From: Verrucomicrobiales bacterium
GTDB lineage: Bacteria; Verrucomicrobiota; Verrucomicrobiia; Verrucomicrobiales; DEV007
DNA: 64,000 nucleotides
Direction: 5' to 3'
Assembly: GCA_029213195.1 (NCBI GenBank)
Contig: JARGNI010000024.1
Coordinates: 1 to 64,000 of the forward strand
The notes beneath the pieces are model-generated. The model made no database searches. It was not told the DNA's origin and saw nothing but the letters and a program-made list of their open reading frames with translations. Each line of letters starts with the position of its first letter. Position 1 is the first letter of the stretch. The translations under genes and the position numbers were made by a program. Of this stretch, positions 1-7,363 are shown piece after piece.

Positions 1-469
1 CATCGAGCCCGAGGCGGGAGAAGTAGTTGTCGGGCAAGGCGCCCTTGAGCGAGGCATTGCTCTTCTCGACGGCGGTGAGGGCGGAGTCGATCTTGATGGC
101 GATGTCGCCCTGCTTGGCCTGCTGCTGGATGTAGGACCAGCGGGAGGTCTCGGGCAGGTAGAAGACATTCTGCATGGTGTAGAACTCCACCATGTCGAGG
201 TAGTCCTCCTTGCCCTCAGCGACGAGCTCGGCCCGGCGCTCCTCGAATTTGTCAGAGACGAACTTGAGGAAGATCAGCGAGAGGACGACGTGCTTGTATT
301 CCGAGGACTCGACGGAGCCGCGGAGGTTTTCGCGCCCTTCGGGCACGACCTGCAGAGTGCCTTCGGATTCCAATTCCGCGCTACCGCGCAGGGCAGTGTT
401 GGCGGTGTCCCAGAGGGTTTCCTCGAAGGATTTTTGTTTCTTGGCGGCGGTCTTTTTTTTAGCAGGCAT
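1..469 (-). CDS. hsdM: Type I restriction-modification methyltransferase subunit HsdM, N-terminal part (cut by window edge)
   Basis: The minus strand reads from an ATG at 469 to the window edge without a stop, giving about 156 residues. After a lysine-rich start comes SFEETLWDTAN, then LRGSVESSEYKHVVLSLIF and KFVSDKFEERR, which is the helical HsdM N-terminal domain of type I (and similar) DNA methyltransferases. The subunit methylates adenine in the recognition site and joins HsdS and HsdR. The catalytic NPPF motif and any hsdS or hsdR gene would lie beyond position 1. No good ribosome site is seen just before 469. Bases 301-469 are repeated upstream at 572-743, so expression may be coupled to that broken copy. 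Family call is firm; whether the whole gene is intact cannot be seen. Confidence 0.85.
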   Translation of the reverse strand, partial: MPAKKKTAAKKQKSFEETLWDTANTALRGSAELESEGTLQVVPEGRENLRGSVESSEYKHVVLSLIFLKFVSDKFEERRAELVAEGKEDYLDMVEFYTMQNVFYLPETSRWSYIQQQAKQGDIAIKIDSALTAVEKSNASLKGALPDNYFSRLGLD

Positions 470-743
470 GGGGAGAAATCTAGCTGAGCTGAATGTGCTG
501 GAATTGATTCGCGCCGCCGCGCTCACCCTGCGGGTCCCGCGGCCGCGGGATCTCTGTCGCTCCGCTCCAGTCCGAGGACTCGACGGAGCCGCGGAGGTTT
601 TCGCGCCCTTCGCTCACGACCTGCAGAGTGCCTTCGGATTCCAATTCCGCGCTACCGCGCAGGGCAGTGTTGGCGGTGTCCCAGAGGGTTTCCTCGAAAC
701 TCTTGGTTTTCTTACCGGCGGCGGTCTTCTTCGTGGTGGGCAT
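301..743. repeat. Direct repeat pair, 301-469 and 572-743
   Basis: Bases 301-427 and 572-698 are the same apart from two adjacent-region differences (gggc against gctc), with an offset of 271 bases. Weaker similarity continues to the ATG of each copy (469 and 743). The intervening 470-571 is unique and contains a GC-rich palindrome around CCGCGGCCGCGG. Such a short, nearly perfect direct repeat can recombine and delete one unit, so the arrangement is either recent or selected. Confidence 0.85.
480..743 (-). pseudogene. Truncated duplicate of the hsdM 5' end
   Basis: This 87-codon reading frame starts at an ATG (743) with a good ribosome site (AGGAGA, about 11 bases upstream). Its first 55 or so residues repeat the start of the neighbouring hsdM almost exactly, up to LRGSVESS. 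After that the sequence changes to an unrelated tail (DWSGATEIPRPRDPQGE) and stops at 480, only 10 bases before the hsdM start at 469. The two starts are 274 bases apart and lie in different frames, so no fusion is made. It may be a remnant, or it may work as a translated leader that carries the only strong ribosome site in front of hsdM. The second idea is inference. Confidence 0.6.
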
Positions 744-870
744 GGAAAGTCAGCTTCTCCTAACCATGCCAGAACAATCCTGCAAAAAAAAGCAAACTCT
801 GCCGAAACGGCTCACGCCAATCCGTGTGTAACCTTCGCTCCCTCAGCGCCGGGTGCCTCTTCCGCCTCTC

Positions 871-1671
871 TCACTTCGCTTTCTCTCCCTCCATTACGAG
901 CCGAAACCCGAGATCGGGGAGACGCACATTGGGGGTGGCTGCGTCGCGGCGGAAAACATAGGACTCGTCTTCTTCAAATTCGTATCCCCCACCTCGCGTG
1001 ATCTTCATCTTCTTGGAGAAAGGTTTCTCCCAACCACCTTCCACCGGATTGGTTCGTGCGATACCCCGGTAGGGTTTCCCGGTGGCGTCGTCGTGGCAAT
1101 ACTCCCAGAGGTTCCCCGTCATGTCGTAGAGCCCCAGCTCGTTGGGCTTTTTCTTGCCAGACGGTTGAGGCCGGCCCTTGCTGTTCTCCGCATACCACGC
1201 GACTTCGTCGATCTCGTCGGAACCGCTGAAAAGGTAGCCTTTCGACTTGCTCCCGCCTTTCGCGGCATATTCCCACTCCGCTTCGGTGGGCAGTCGAAAC
1301 TGCTTTCCCGTGATCTCATGGAGCCGTTCGAGAAACAACTGGATGTTCCACCAACTGATGTTGTTGACCGGATACCCCTCGCCGGGAAAATAGCTGAGGT
1401 TCCACCCCATCACTTCCTCGAAGAGTTCCTGGCTCACCTCGAACTTCCCGATATAGAAACCTCGAAGCGTCACCTCGTGAGCCGGCCTCTCGAGGCGGGA
1501 GGCGGACTCGAGATCCGACCCCATCGTAAAGGTGCCCCCTTCCACCCAGACCATCTCCTCGAGGAGGCGCTTCTGCGACTCCGGGGAAAGGGTGCGCTCT
1601 TCCTTTTCCTCGGCCAGGGCCGGGGCAAGGAGGCATAGCAACACGAGAATCTGTCCGGAACTCGACATCAT
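871..1671 (-). CDS. Secreted formylglycine-generating-enzyme-fold (SUMF1/FGE-like) protein, probably not a true FGE
   Basis: A signal peptide (residues 1-20, ending LAPALA) is followed by an FGE-sulfatase domain from about residue 37 to the end. The family marks are MVWVEGGTFTMGSD, FRLPTEAEWEYAAKGG, GLYDMTGNLWEYC, ITRGGGY and DLGFRLV. True aerobic FGE oxidises the active-site cysteine of sulfatases and needs two cysteines just after the GGSY-like motif. Here that stretch reads RGGGYEFEEDESYVFRRDA and has none. The protein is therefore more likely one of the many family members with another role, for example ligand binding or another oxidation. The gene stands alone: the zeta-like gene upstream ends 138 bases away. 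The ATG at 1668 is an equally possible start. Confidence 0.85.
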   Translation of the reverse strand: MMSSSGQILVLLCLLAPALAEEKEERTLSPESQKRLLEEMVWVEGGTFTMGSDLESASRLERPAHEVTLRGFYIGKFEVSQELFEEVMGWNLSYFPGEGYPVNNISWWNIQLFLERLHEITGKQFRLPTEAEWEYAAKGGSKSKGYLFSGSDEIDEVAWYAENSKGRPQPSGKKKPNELGLYDMTGNLWEYCHDDATGKPYRGIARTNPVEGGWEKPFSKKMKITRGGGYEFEEDESYVFRRDAATPNVRLPDLGFRLVMEGEKAK

Positions 1672-1770
1672 CCCAAACTCTGCCGTCGAGGAGCGAGAAA
1701 GCCAACTCCTTCTTGTCTGCAGGGATGCCCGATTGAGGCTCCGTGGAAGGATGGAGATTCGAACGCTCGC

Positions 1771-1792
1771 GGACGACCGGGTTCGGTCGTCC
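1771..1792. repeat. Hairpin of the GGAC...GTCC family (copy G)
   Basis: A perfect 9-bp stem (GGACGACCG with CGGTCGTCC) closes a 4-base loop and is followed by CTACC. It resembles the other GGAC-hairpins in this window but has its own stem sequence. It lies between the end of the zeta-like gene and the start of the FGE-like gene, both on the minus strand, and could slow transcription there. There is no T-run. Confidence 0.6.
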
Positions 1793-1809
1793 CTACCGGA
1801 TCCCCCAAC

Positions 1810-2544
1810 CTATTCCGCCTGCGCTTCGGATCTGCCGTCCGACTCCGCCAGTCGAGCAACCACCGGCTCCAATCCAGCGGCGCGAGCCAGGGCGATCGCC
1901 TTTTCGGACGCTCGCTTGAGAGCGGCCTCGGCCCCGATGAAATCGGGATCATTCAAAGGAGTCACCGGGACGGCGGGACTGGTTGATTCCGTTTCGTAGG
2001 AGATGGCGTCTTCCATGAGATGTGGTGGCAACTGATGTTCACCCGTTTCGATAAGGACGGGAGGATTACGGGAGGCGTCGTAGATCGCCCATTCGTCGAC
2101 TTGGGAAATATAGTCGCTTTTTACATTTTCCCAACCCCGACCGAAGCGACGACGGATGGTCGGCTCCGGGATGGCATGACCGCCAAGAGCGACCCTTTGC
2201 GCCACCCGCTGGATAGCGAATTCTGGATCGGGGAGTTTGAGAAAGTAGAGCTTTATCCTGTAGCCGGCCTCTTTCCACTGCGGGATCAACCCCAAGTAGG
2301 TCCGGGAGGATAAGGTCGTTTCCAAAGCGAAACTCTTTCCGGAAGCTACCAGATCGCGCATTCGGCTGAGCATCAGTCGACCCGCAGTGAACGCGACGCT
2401 TTCGGGTTGGAATGGGCTGAGTCCCGAGGCAATGAGATCGGCGTTCACAAATTCGGAGCAATTCGCTTCGAGAGGTAGAAACTCCTCCGCGAAAGTCGTT
2501 TTCCCTGCGCCGTTGGGTCCAGCGATGATGAGGATTTTCTTCAT
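1810..2544 (-). CDS. Zeta-toxin-like P-loop kinase (AAA family ATPase)
   Basis: The 244-residue protein opens with IIAGPNGAGKTTFAEEF, a Walker A loop at residues 9-17. It continues with FVNADLIASGLSP (Asp36), SFALETTLSS (Glu75) and GGHAIPEPTIRRRF (about 121-134), the order seen in zeta-toxin/PezT-like kinases. Those enzymes phosphorylate UDP-N-acetylglucosamine or another sugar nucleotide; the substrate of this group is not known. The last 35 residues form an alanine-rich helix (AALKRASEKAIALARAAG). No small antitoxin gene is visible on either side: upstream 2545-2860 is non-coding and downstream is the FGE-like gene. It may be a solitary kinase or carry its control in the C-terminal helix. 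The ATG at 2544 begins right at the conserved strand. Confidence 0.8.
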   Translation of the reverse strand: MKKILIIAGPNGAGKTTFAEEFLPLEANCSEFVNADLIASGLSPFQPESVAFTAGRLMLSRMRDLVASGKSFALETTLSSRTYLGLIPQWKEAGYRIKLYFLKLPDPEFAIQRVAQRVALGGHAIPEPTIRRRFGRGWENVKSDYISQVDEWAIYDASRNPPVLIETGEHQLPPHLMEDAISYETESTSPAVPVTPLNDPDFIGAEAALKRASEKAIALARAAGLEPVVARLAESDGRSEAQAE

Positions 2545-2645
2545 ACAACCAGCCTGGAGGATCCCATAAAGGTGGGTTCAAAATCCAGACTGGATTTGCC
2601 TTTTCCGAAAGCGTCTAGCCTTTTCCCATCTGACCGACGAGCGGC

Positions 2646-2665
2646 GGACAACGGGGACGTTGTCC
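2646..2665. repeat. Hairpin of the GGAC...GTCC family (copy A)
   Basis: GGACAACG pairs perfectly with CGTTGTCC around a GGGA loop, followed by CTCC. Read on the minus strand this gives GGAGGGACAACG-TCCC-CGTTGTCC, which matches copies B (5624-5643) and E (49759-49778). Confidence 0.75.
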
Positions 2666-2697
2666 CTCCATGCGGAGGACGAACGGGTTCGGATTGG

Positions 2698-2841
2698 GAG
2701 AATGACGAAACGCCCAAATACCCAAAGAAGTCCGAAGTTAGAATTCCGAAATCACCGAGCCTCGTCCTTCACAACCCCTTCGGATTTCGGACCTTCGTCA
2801 TTCTTTCGAGCTTGGGAGTTTGGGTATTTCGACATTCTATC
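2698..2841. repeat. Imperfect long inverted repeat (possible small mobile element remnant)
   Basis: The left arm (2698-2752) has GAATGACGAAA, AAATACCCAAA and TCCGAAATC. The reverse complement of the right arm (2781-2841) has GAATGTCGAAATACCCAAA, GAATGACGAAG and TCCGAAATCCGAA. The same blocks therefore appear in both arms, though with gaps. The unit could fold into a long imperfect stem. Short blocks such as GAATGACGAA recur within the arms. No ORF lies inside. Confidence 0.5.
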
Positions 2842-2860
2842 CTCAACTCTGAACCGAAGC

Positions 2861-3385
2861 TCACCCCTCAATCGCCAGCCCGCGCAGGAGCTCATAAACC
2901 TCCTGGGGATGGGGAATATTCTTCAATACCGCCGATCGATTCGCCAATTTCCCCTGGCCCGAGGAAACCAATTACTGGGTGATGATGGTGATCGATCCCG
3001 CGCTCTTGCCCTGCCGAAGAACCCCTTCCGACAGGATTACATCGATGACCTGGTCGAATACGACGGTCCGTTGTTGGCGGTTCAGGAACCCCTCGGAATA
3101 CTCGAGCCGGTTTTCGAAGATCCGATACCGGGTCTTCGCAGGCTCTTTGAAGGCCTTGAGGTAGAGCAGATACATCCCGATCGCGAACGAGATCCCGTAG
3201 GCAATCAAACCGTAGATGACTACGGGATCGAAGGACTGGGCAATCATATTGCTGATGACGAACACGAACCCTCCCGGGAAAAGCGAAATGAATCCGGCCG
3301 CCAACGGAGCAAAGATCAAATATTGCATGGGGACGACCACGGGTTGCACTTCCCGGATCGGTTCTTCTTTCTTCGGATCACTCAT
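2861..3385 (-). pseudogene. Membrane PH-domain (bPH_2/YdbS-like) protein interrupted by an in-frame TAA
   Basis: From the ATG at 3385 the frame encodes two membrane segments (about residues 20-50 and 54-78) and the start of a bacterial PH domain (RYRIFENRLEYSEGFLNRQQ, then VVFDQVIDV). It stops at a TAA at 2974-2972 after GSITIITQ. The very same frame continues without another stop for 36 codons to a TGA at 2861 and encodes LKNIPHPQEVYELLRGL, the normal C-terminal end of this domain. A single stop codon thus splits an otherwise intact gene. It may be a recent nonsense mutation, a sequencing error, or a read-through stop. The 137-residue product alone would lack the last strand and helix of the PH fold. 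Confidence 0.75.
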
Positions 3386-3550
3386 CGTTGTGACTGCTAC
3401 CTTTGCCCGAACCGGACGGGCCGGCCATTACAATCCAGTTCCGAATTTCCAAGGGGTCCCGCCGGACGGCAGGTCCGCAAGGGGATGAGGATTCATCCCT
3501 TTCAGGGGCAACGGATTCAGGGCCAAAACCGCCTGAGCTTGGGAAACCGG

Positions 3551-3588
3551 TAAAAAGTCTTTCAAACACCAATTGCGGCTGTTTGAAA
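3551..3588 (-). terminator. Rho-independent-type terminator at the end of cluster 1
   Basis: On the minus strand TTTCAAACA and TGTTTGAAA form a perfect 9-bp stem (3588-3580 with 3568-3560) around an 11-base loop, followed at once by GACTTTTTA. It sits 24 bases after the stop of the 100-residue ORF at 3612 and before the next minus-strand gene at 3385. It marks the likely end of the long minus-strand transcription unit that starts near 16109. Confidence 0.7.
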
Positions 3589-3611
3589 CATCCAAACATA
3601 GACGTTTCTTC

Positions 3612-3914
3612 TTACCGCCAATGCTCCGGCACCTGCAACCCGTAGCTGTTTTCCACGGACCGCAACGTCATCAAAATCGACTGGTGCCGTTCCGCATCAT
3701 ACGCCTCCCCTTTCGCCCTCTGCTCCACCAACTCCTTCAACAAAGGCAAATCATACAGCCCTAGCTTGAACAGGTTCGTCCACGTCGGTTCGCCGAAGAG
3801 GCGGTATATGACTTCATTGTCATCGCGATCACTGACGAGGCGCTTCTCGCCAGCGAGGAGTTCCAAGGCGACTTCCGCCTCTGATTCGTCATCGTAGGTC
3901 ATGAGGAGTTCCAT
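3612..3914 (-). CDS. Hypothetical protein, 100 residues
   Basis: I do not recognise this protein. It is acidic, with YDDESEAEVALELLAGEK near the start and a likely amphipathic helix PLLKELVEQRAKGEAYDAERHQ later; no signal peptide or membrane segment is seen. It starts 21 bases after the stop of the sulfatase gene upstream, runs in the same direction, and is followed by a good terminator. That position makes a real last gene of the operon plausible. No ribosome site is visible, so a chance ORF cannot be excluded. The second methionine (residue 5) is another possible start. Confidence 0.5.
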   Translation of the reverse strand: MELLMTYDDESEAEVALELLAGEKRLVSDRDDNEVIYRLFGEPTWTNLFKLGLYDLPLLKELVEQRAKGEAYDAERHQSILMTLRSVENSYGLQVPEHWR

Positions 3915-3935
3915 TGCGAATTACAGTACAATGTA

Positions 3936-5474
3936 TCACTTCCCCTTCTGAGCAGGCTTCGCCTTTGCTTTCCCGTTGCCGTTGCCCTTCCCCTTCGCCT
4001 TTCCTTTGGGCTTGGCCTTCGATGCTCCCCCACCCTTCACAAACCCGGTCTCGGTCTTCACGGGATCGCTGTCGCCCCACTTCTCCAACCAGCTCTCCAA
4101 CGCCCCCTGCAACCGCTCCTGCACCTCGGCGTGCTCCGGATTTCCGAAGAGGTTCTTCAACTCCTTGGGATCGGAATCGCGATCATACAGGGCCCACTCG
4201 GGTCGGTGGTGGAGGCGCTTGACCAACTGCTCGTGCAAGGGCTCGCCAGAAGTTTCCAACTTCACCACCCAGGAGGCGGCGGGGTCGAATCCATCTTTGA
4301 CGTCCACATCATTGAGCAACGCCAATGCTTTCGTCAGGGTGGTGTTGGAGGTGATCTCCACCTCGGCCTTGGGGGACCAGAGCAGGGTGTAGCGCTCGTC
4401 GCGGATCGAGCGGATCGGGAAGATGCGGTCGCGGTTGTCGATGATGTTGCAATTGGAGAAAGCGCCGTAGGCGTAGTCTTGCACTTTCTCATTGGCGCCG
4501 GTGAAGTTGGTCCACTGGCTTTTGCCATCGAAGTCGTCGGGTTGGATTTCGCCTCCGGCCGCCTCGACGAGGCTGGGGGTGATGTCGCCGATCCAGAGAA
4601 TCCGCTCGCTGACGATGCCTGCGGGGATGACCCCGGGCCAGGCGGCGACGATGCCGGAAGCGAGGCCTCCGTCGAAGCAGGTCCACTTGGAAAAGGGAAA
4701 CTGGCTCCCCTGCTCGGAGCAGTAGAGGACGATCGTGTCCTCGGTCAAGCCCTGCTCGGCGATGAGCTCGCGGAGGCCGCCGAGAAGCTTGTCGAGATGG
4801 GTCACCTCCACGAAATTGCCCGCGAGTTCCTTGCGATACTCGGGGGTATCGAGCGCGTCCTCAGGAATCGTCAAGGCGGCGGGATCGTAGGCAGAGGGAT
4901 CGCCATGGGTGTGAAAGGGCGCGTGCCCGTCATGCGAAGCGACGACGAGGCAGAAGGGTTCGCCGGCGTCCTTTGCTTCCGAGATGTATTTTTCGGCTTT
5001 CTCGAGAGCGATGGGATTCGCGTCCCCTTTCTTGGGAATCTCCCCGAGCTTGTCGAAGGGGTAGGCCTGCTGCGGTCCGACGTGCCCCTTGCCAATGAGC
5101 CCCACCCGATACCCGAGCGGACGCAGGTAGTGAGGCAGGCTTTTCGTCTCGGGCTTCGACTTGGAGTGGTTCGGCATCGCACCCGTGCGCCACGGGGTGC
5201 GTCCGCTGTAGAGTTCCTGGCGAAAGGGGGCACACATCGCAACGGTCGCGTAGCAGCGATCGAAGCGAACGCCCTCGGCTGCGAGCTGGTCGAGATGAGG
5301 TGTGATTGCTTCCCCACCCCAAGGTCCCAGCGTATCGCGATCGATGTCATCCCCGATGAGGATGAGGATATTGGGGCGACGCTCGTCCTCGGCGTGGGAG
5401 GAGGTAAGCAGGCCGAACACGAGGATGGAGGCGAAAAGGGAGAACAGGAGTGCGCGACGGGGAAGGTTGGTCAT
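3936..5474 (-). CDS. Secreted sulfatase with unusual active-site motif and Lys/Gly-rich tail
   Basis: A 512-residue sulfatase starting at the ATG at 5474; the frame is open further upstream but that part is not sulfatase-like. It has a signal peptide (1-28, ending SSHA), the metal-site strand RPNILILIGDDID, and CAPFR at residues 81-85 where sulfatases have CxPSR. The cysteine and arginine are kept but the serine is replaced by phenylalanine. SGRTPWRTG and GLIGKGHVG follow. The last 40 or so residues are almost only Lys, Gly, Ala, Pro and Asn, which is odd for this family and suggests binding to a polyanion or surface. It would release sulfate from polysaccharides outside the inner membrane. 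It is the last enzyme of cluster 1, 211 bases after the DUF1501 gene. Confidence 0.88.
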   Translation of the reverse strand: MTNLPRRALLFSLFASILVFGLLTSSHAEDERRPNILILIGDDIDRDTLGPWGGEAITPHLDQLAAEGVRFDRCYATVAMCAPFRQELYSGRTPWRTGAMPNHSKSKPETKSLPHYLRPLGYRVGLIGKGHVGPQQAYPFDKLGEIPKKGDANPIALEKAEKYISEAKDAGEPFCLVVASHDGHAPFHTHGDPSAYDPAALTIPEDALDTPEYRKELAGNFVEVTHLDKLLGGLRELIAEQGLTEDTIVLYCSEQGSQFPFSKWTCFDGGLASGIVAAWPGVIPAGIVSERILWIGDITPSLVEAAGGEIQPDDFDGKSQWTNFTGANEKVQDYAYGAFSNCNIIDNRDRIFPIRSIRDERYTLLWSPKAEVEITSNTTLTKALALLNDVDVKDGFDPAASWVVKLETSGEPLHEQLVKRLHHRPEWALYDRDSDPKELKNLFGNPEHAEVQERLQGALESWLEKWGDSDPVKTETGFVKGGGASKAKPKGKAKGKGNGNGKAKAKPAQKGK

Positions 5475-5623
5475 GGGGGATTGGATATTGGTTTTTGGAT
5501 CTTTGTCCTGCAGACCTGGGATTGGCTCTGGTTTCTTGATTTTGGACAGATTCCGTGAGTTGTCACGAACCCGATTTGCGGAGAGGGGAAGAAATGATGA
5601 AACCGGTTGTCTACCGCATGGAG

Positions 5624-5643
5624 GGGCAACGTCCCCGTTGCCC
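5624..5643. repeat. Hairpin of the GGAC...GTCC family (copy B)
   Basis: GGGCAACG pairs with CGTTGCCC around a TCCC loop. Compared with copies A and E one base pair has changed on both sides (A-T to G-C), so the stem is kept. It lies in the 211-base gap between the DUF1501 and sulfatase genes of cluster 1. Confidence 0.7.
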
Positions 5644-5685
5644 GCTGAAGGACCGACTTTGCCATTCCCACGCCAGCACCCCCCG

Positions 5686-7188
5686 CTACGCCAACACATC
5701 CTTGATCACATGCCCATGCACATTGGTCAGTCTCCGCTCGAGACCATTGTGATAGTAGCTGAGTCGCTCGTGATCGAGTCCCATGAGATGTAGAATCGTG
5801 GCGTTGAAGTCGTAGATCTCGGTGGGGTTGACGGCAGCTTTGAAGCCAAACTCGTCGCTTTCCCCGTAGCTGATCCCTTTCTTCACTCCCGCTCCGGCGA
5901 GGAAGCAGGTGAAGGAGTCGGGATTGTGATCGCGACCCGTGCCATTCCCCTGGAGGAAGGGCATACGGCCAAACTCGGTGCACCAGACAACGAGAGTGTC
6001 ATCGAGCATCCCGCGTCGCTTGAGATCACTGATGAGGGCCCCAGTGGGCTGGTCCATGATCTCGGCCTGCATCGCGTGGGTGTCGGCGATATTGGAATGG
6101 GAATCCCAATTCGTGATCCCGTTGCCGCCACTGGGATCGCTGCCGTTGAAGAGCTGGACGACGCGGACGCCTTTCTCGAGGAGACGTCGAGCGAGGATGC
6201 AATTCTTCGCGTACTCGCGCTTCAGCTCGGTGCCCGTGTCGGTTCCGTATTCCTTCTGGACGGACTCGGGTTCCGAGGAGATATCCATCATCTCGGGGAC
6301 CGACATCTGCATCTGGCCAGCGAGCTCGTAGCTCGCGATGCGGGCGGCAAGATCGGCATCGCCGGGGAACTTCTCGAGGTGCTTCCCGTTGAGCCGCTGG
6401 AGCAAATCGACGGTGGCCTGGTCGTCGGACGCAGAGTAGCCGGCGGGACGCCTCAGGTTGGCGGGTGGATTCTTGGCATTGAAATCCGTTCCCTGGAAAG
6501 CGGCGGGGAGGAAACCATTGCCGAAATTGTTGCGACCGGAGCGAGCCAGACCTCGAGGATCATTGATCGCGACGAAAGCGGGGAGATCACTGCAATCCGA
6601 TCCGAGGGCATAGGTCACCCAGGCACCGAAGGAGGGGAAGCCCTCCATCGTGAAGCCGGTGTTGAGGAAATTCTCTCCCTGCGGATGGGCACTGGTCTGC
6701 GTGGTGAGCGAATGAATGAAAGCGAAGTCATCGACGAGACCGCCGAGATTGGGGAGAAGATCGGAGACCATTTTTCCCGATTTGCCCCGAGGTTTGAAAT
6801 CCCAGAACGGCTTCGCGATGTTTCCGGTCGGGCCTTCAAAGGTCACCGCGGGAATACCGGGAGGCTTCTGCCCGTGATATTTGTAGAGGTCCGGCTTGTA
6901 GTCGAAAGTGTCGACATGACTGACCGCTCCGGGGCAGAAAATCACGAGCACCTTTTTCGCCGGAACATCGAAGTGGCCCTGGCGGGGCAGGTAGGGATTG
7001 TCTGGATCGATCGAAGGACGGATCGGAGACTTGCCAGAAAACTCGGTGGGATTGTCGGCGGAGTAGCCGTCACCAGCGAGAAGCTGGGCGAGACCGAGAC
7101 CGCCGAGTGAGCCGGCGGTGTTCTTGAGGAAATTCCGACGATCAAGAAGTCGGCGGCCGAAAGGGGAGACGTGTTCTGGGGAGTTCAT
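5686..7188 (-). CDS. DUF1501 family secreted protein (cluster 1)
   Basis: 500 residues from the ATG at 7188. The N-terminus has DRRNFLKNTAG followed by a hydrophobic stretch, a twin-arginine-like export signal. The family marks follow: VLVIFCPGAVSHVDTFDYKP, then VWCTEFGRMPF and GRDHNPDSFTCFLAGAGVKKG, and near the end AAVNPTEIYDFNATILHLMGL. DUF1501 proteins resemble the alkaline phosphatase/sulfatase fold and are nearly always encoded with PSD1-type (DUF1549/DUF1553) proteins in planctomycetes and verrucomicrobia; the reaction is unknown. Here it lies between two sulfatases in a row of genes that also holds a PSD1 gene. The gap upstream (7189-7363) contains CTCTGCG-type repeats. Confidence 0.9.
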   Translation of the reverse strand: MNSPEHVSPFGRRLLDRRNFLKNTAGSLGGLGLAQLLAGDGYSADNPTEFSGKSPIRPSIDPDNPYLPRQGHFDVPAKKVLVIFCPGAVSHVDTFDYKPDLYKYHGQKPPGIPAVTFEGPTGNIAKPFWDFKPRGKSGKMVSDLLPNLGGLVDDFAFIHSLTTQTSAHPQGENFLNTGFTMEGFPSFGAWVTYALGSDCSDLPAFVAINDPRGLARSGRNNFGNGFLPAAFQGTDFNAKNPPANLRRPAGYSASDDQATVDLLQRLNGKHLEKFPGDADLAARIASYELAGQMQMSVPEMMDISSEPESVQKEYGTDTGTELKREYAKNCILARRLLEKGVRVVQLFNGSDPSGGNGITNWDSHSNIADTHAMQAEIMDQPTGALISDLKRRGMLDDTLVVWCTEFGRMPFLQGNGTGRDHNPDSFTCFLAGAGVKKGISYGESDEFGFKAAVNPTEIYDFNATILHLMGLDHERLSYYHNGLERRLTNVHGHVIKDVLA

Positions 7189-7218
7189 GATGGGAAAGTA
7201 TTGAATGGAATGGAAAGG

Positions 7219-7361
7219 CCTCAGGCAGAGGCGCAGAGGCTTGGTTGGGAAGTTTCCTTGAGGCTTATTCTGTGGAGAAGATTTTCGAAAGGTTGGAAAG
7301 CGAAATGCAAGCACTGGGAAAATATCTCTGCAGCTCTGCGGCTCTGCGACTCTGCGTGAGG
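7219..7361. repeat. CTCTGCG-type short repeats (two blocks)
   Basis: The block at 7219-7240 (CCTCAGGCAGAGGCGCAGAG) and the block at 7325-7361 (CTCTGCGGCTCTGCGACTCT, then GCGTGAGG) are in opposite orientation. They match the blocks at 8977-9005 and 9456-9504 that enclose the GxxExxY gene. They fill much of the gap between DUF1501 and the sulfatase. Confidence 0.65.
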
Positions 7362-7363
7362 CC

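Larger units (their letters stand above)
2545..2860. other. Non-coding stretch with repeats
   Basis: These 316 bases between the zeta-like gene and the interrupted PH-domain frame hold no convincing gene. They contain a GGAC-hairpin (2646-2665) and a long imperfect inverted repeat (2698-2841), both listed separately. Any promoter for the zeta-like gene should also be here; none is clear. Confidence 0.6.

Noticed and set aside
470-571. Possible cloning or vector sequence because of the CCGCGGCCGCGG and AATTCCAGCACA words between the hsdM repeats
   Set aside because: Restriction-site-like words occur by chance in GC-rich DNA and no longer vector match can be seen by eye.
853-1638. Plus-strand ORF over the FGE-like gene
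   Set aside because: No recognisable features; the minus strand encodes a signal peptide and a complete FGE-sulfatase domain.
4131-5558. Long plus-strand reading frame opposite a sulfatase (475 codons)
   Set aside because: It is the antisense shadow of the sulfatase at 3936-5474; the minus strand has full family motifs and the plus strand has none.
5475-5699. N-terminal extension of the sulfatase that starts at 5474
   Set aside because: It contains a hairpin repeat and would bury the signal peptide 75 residues inside the protein.
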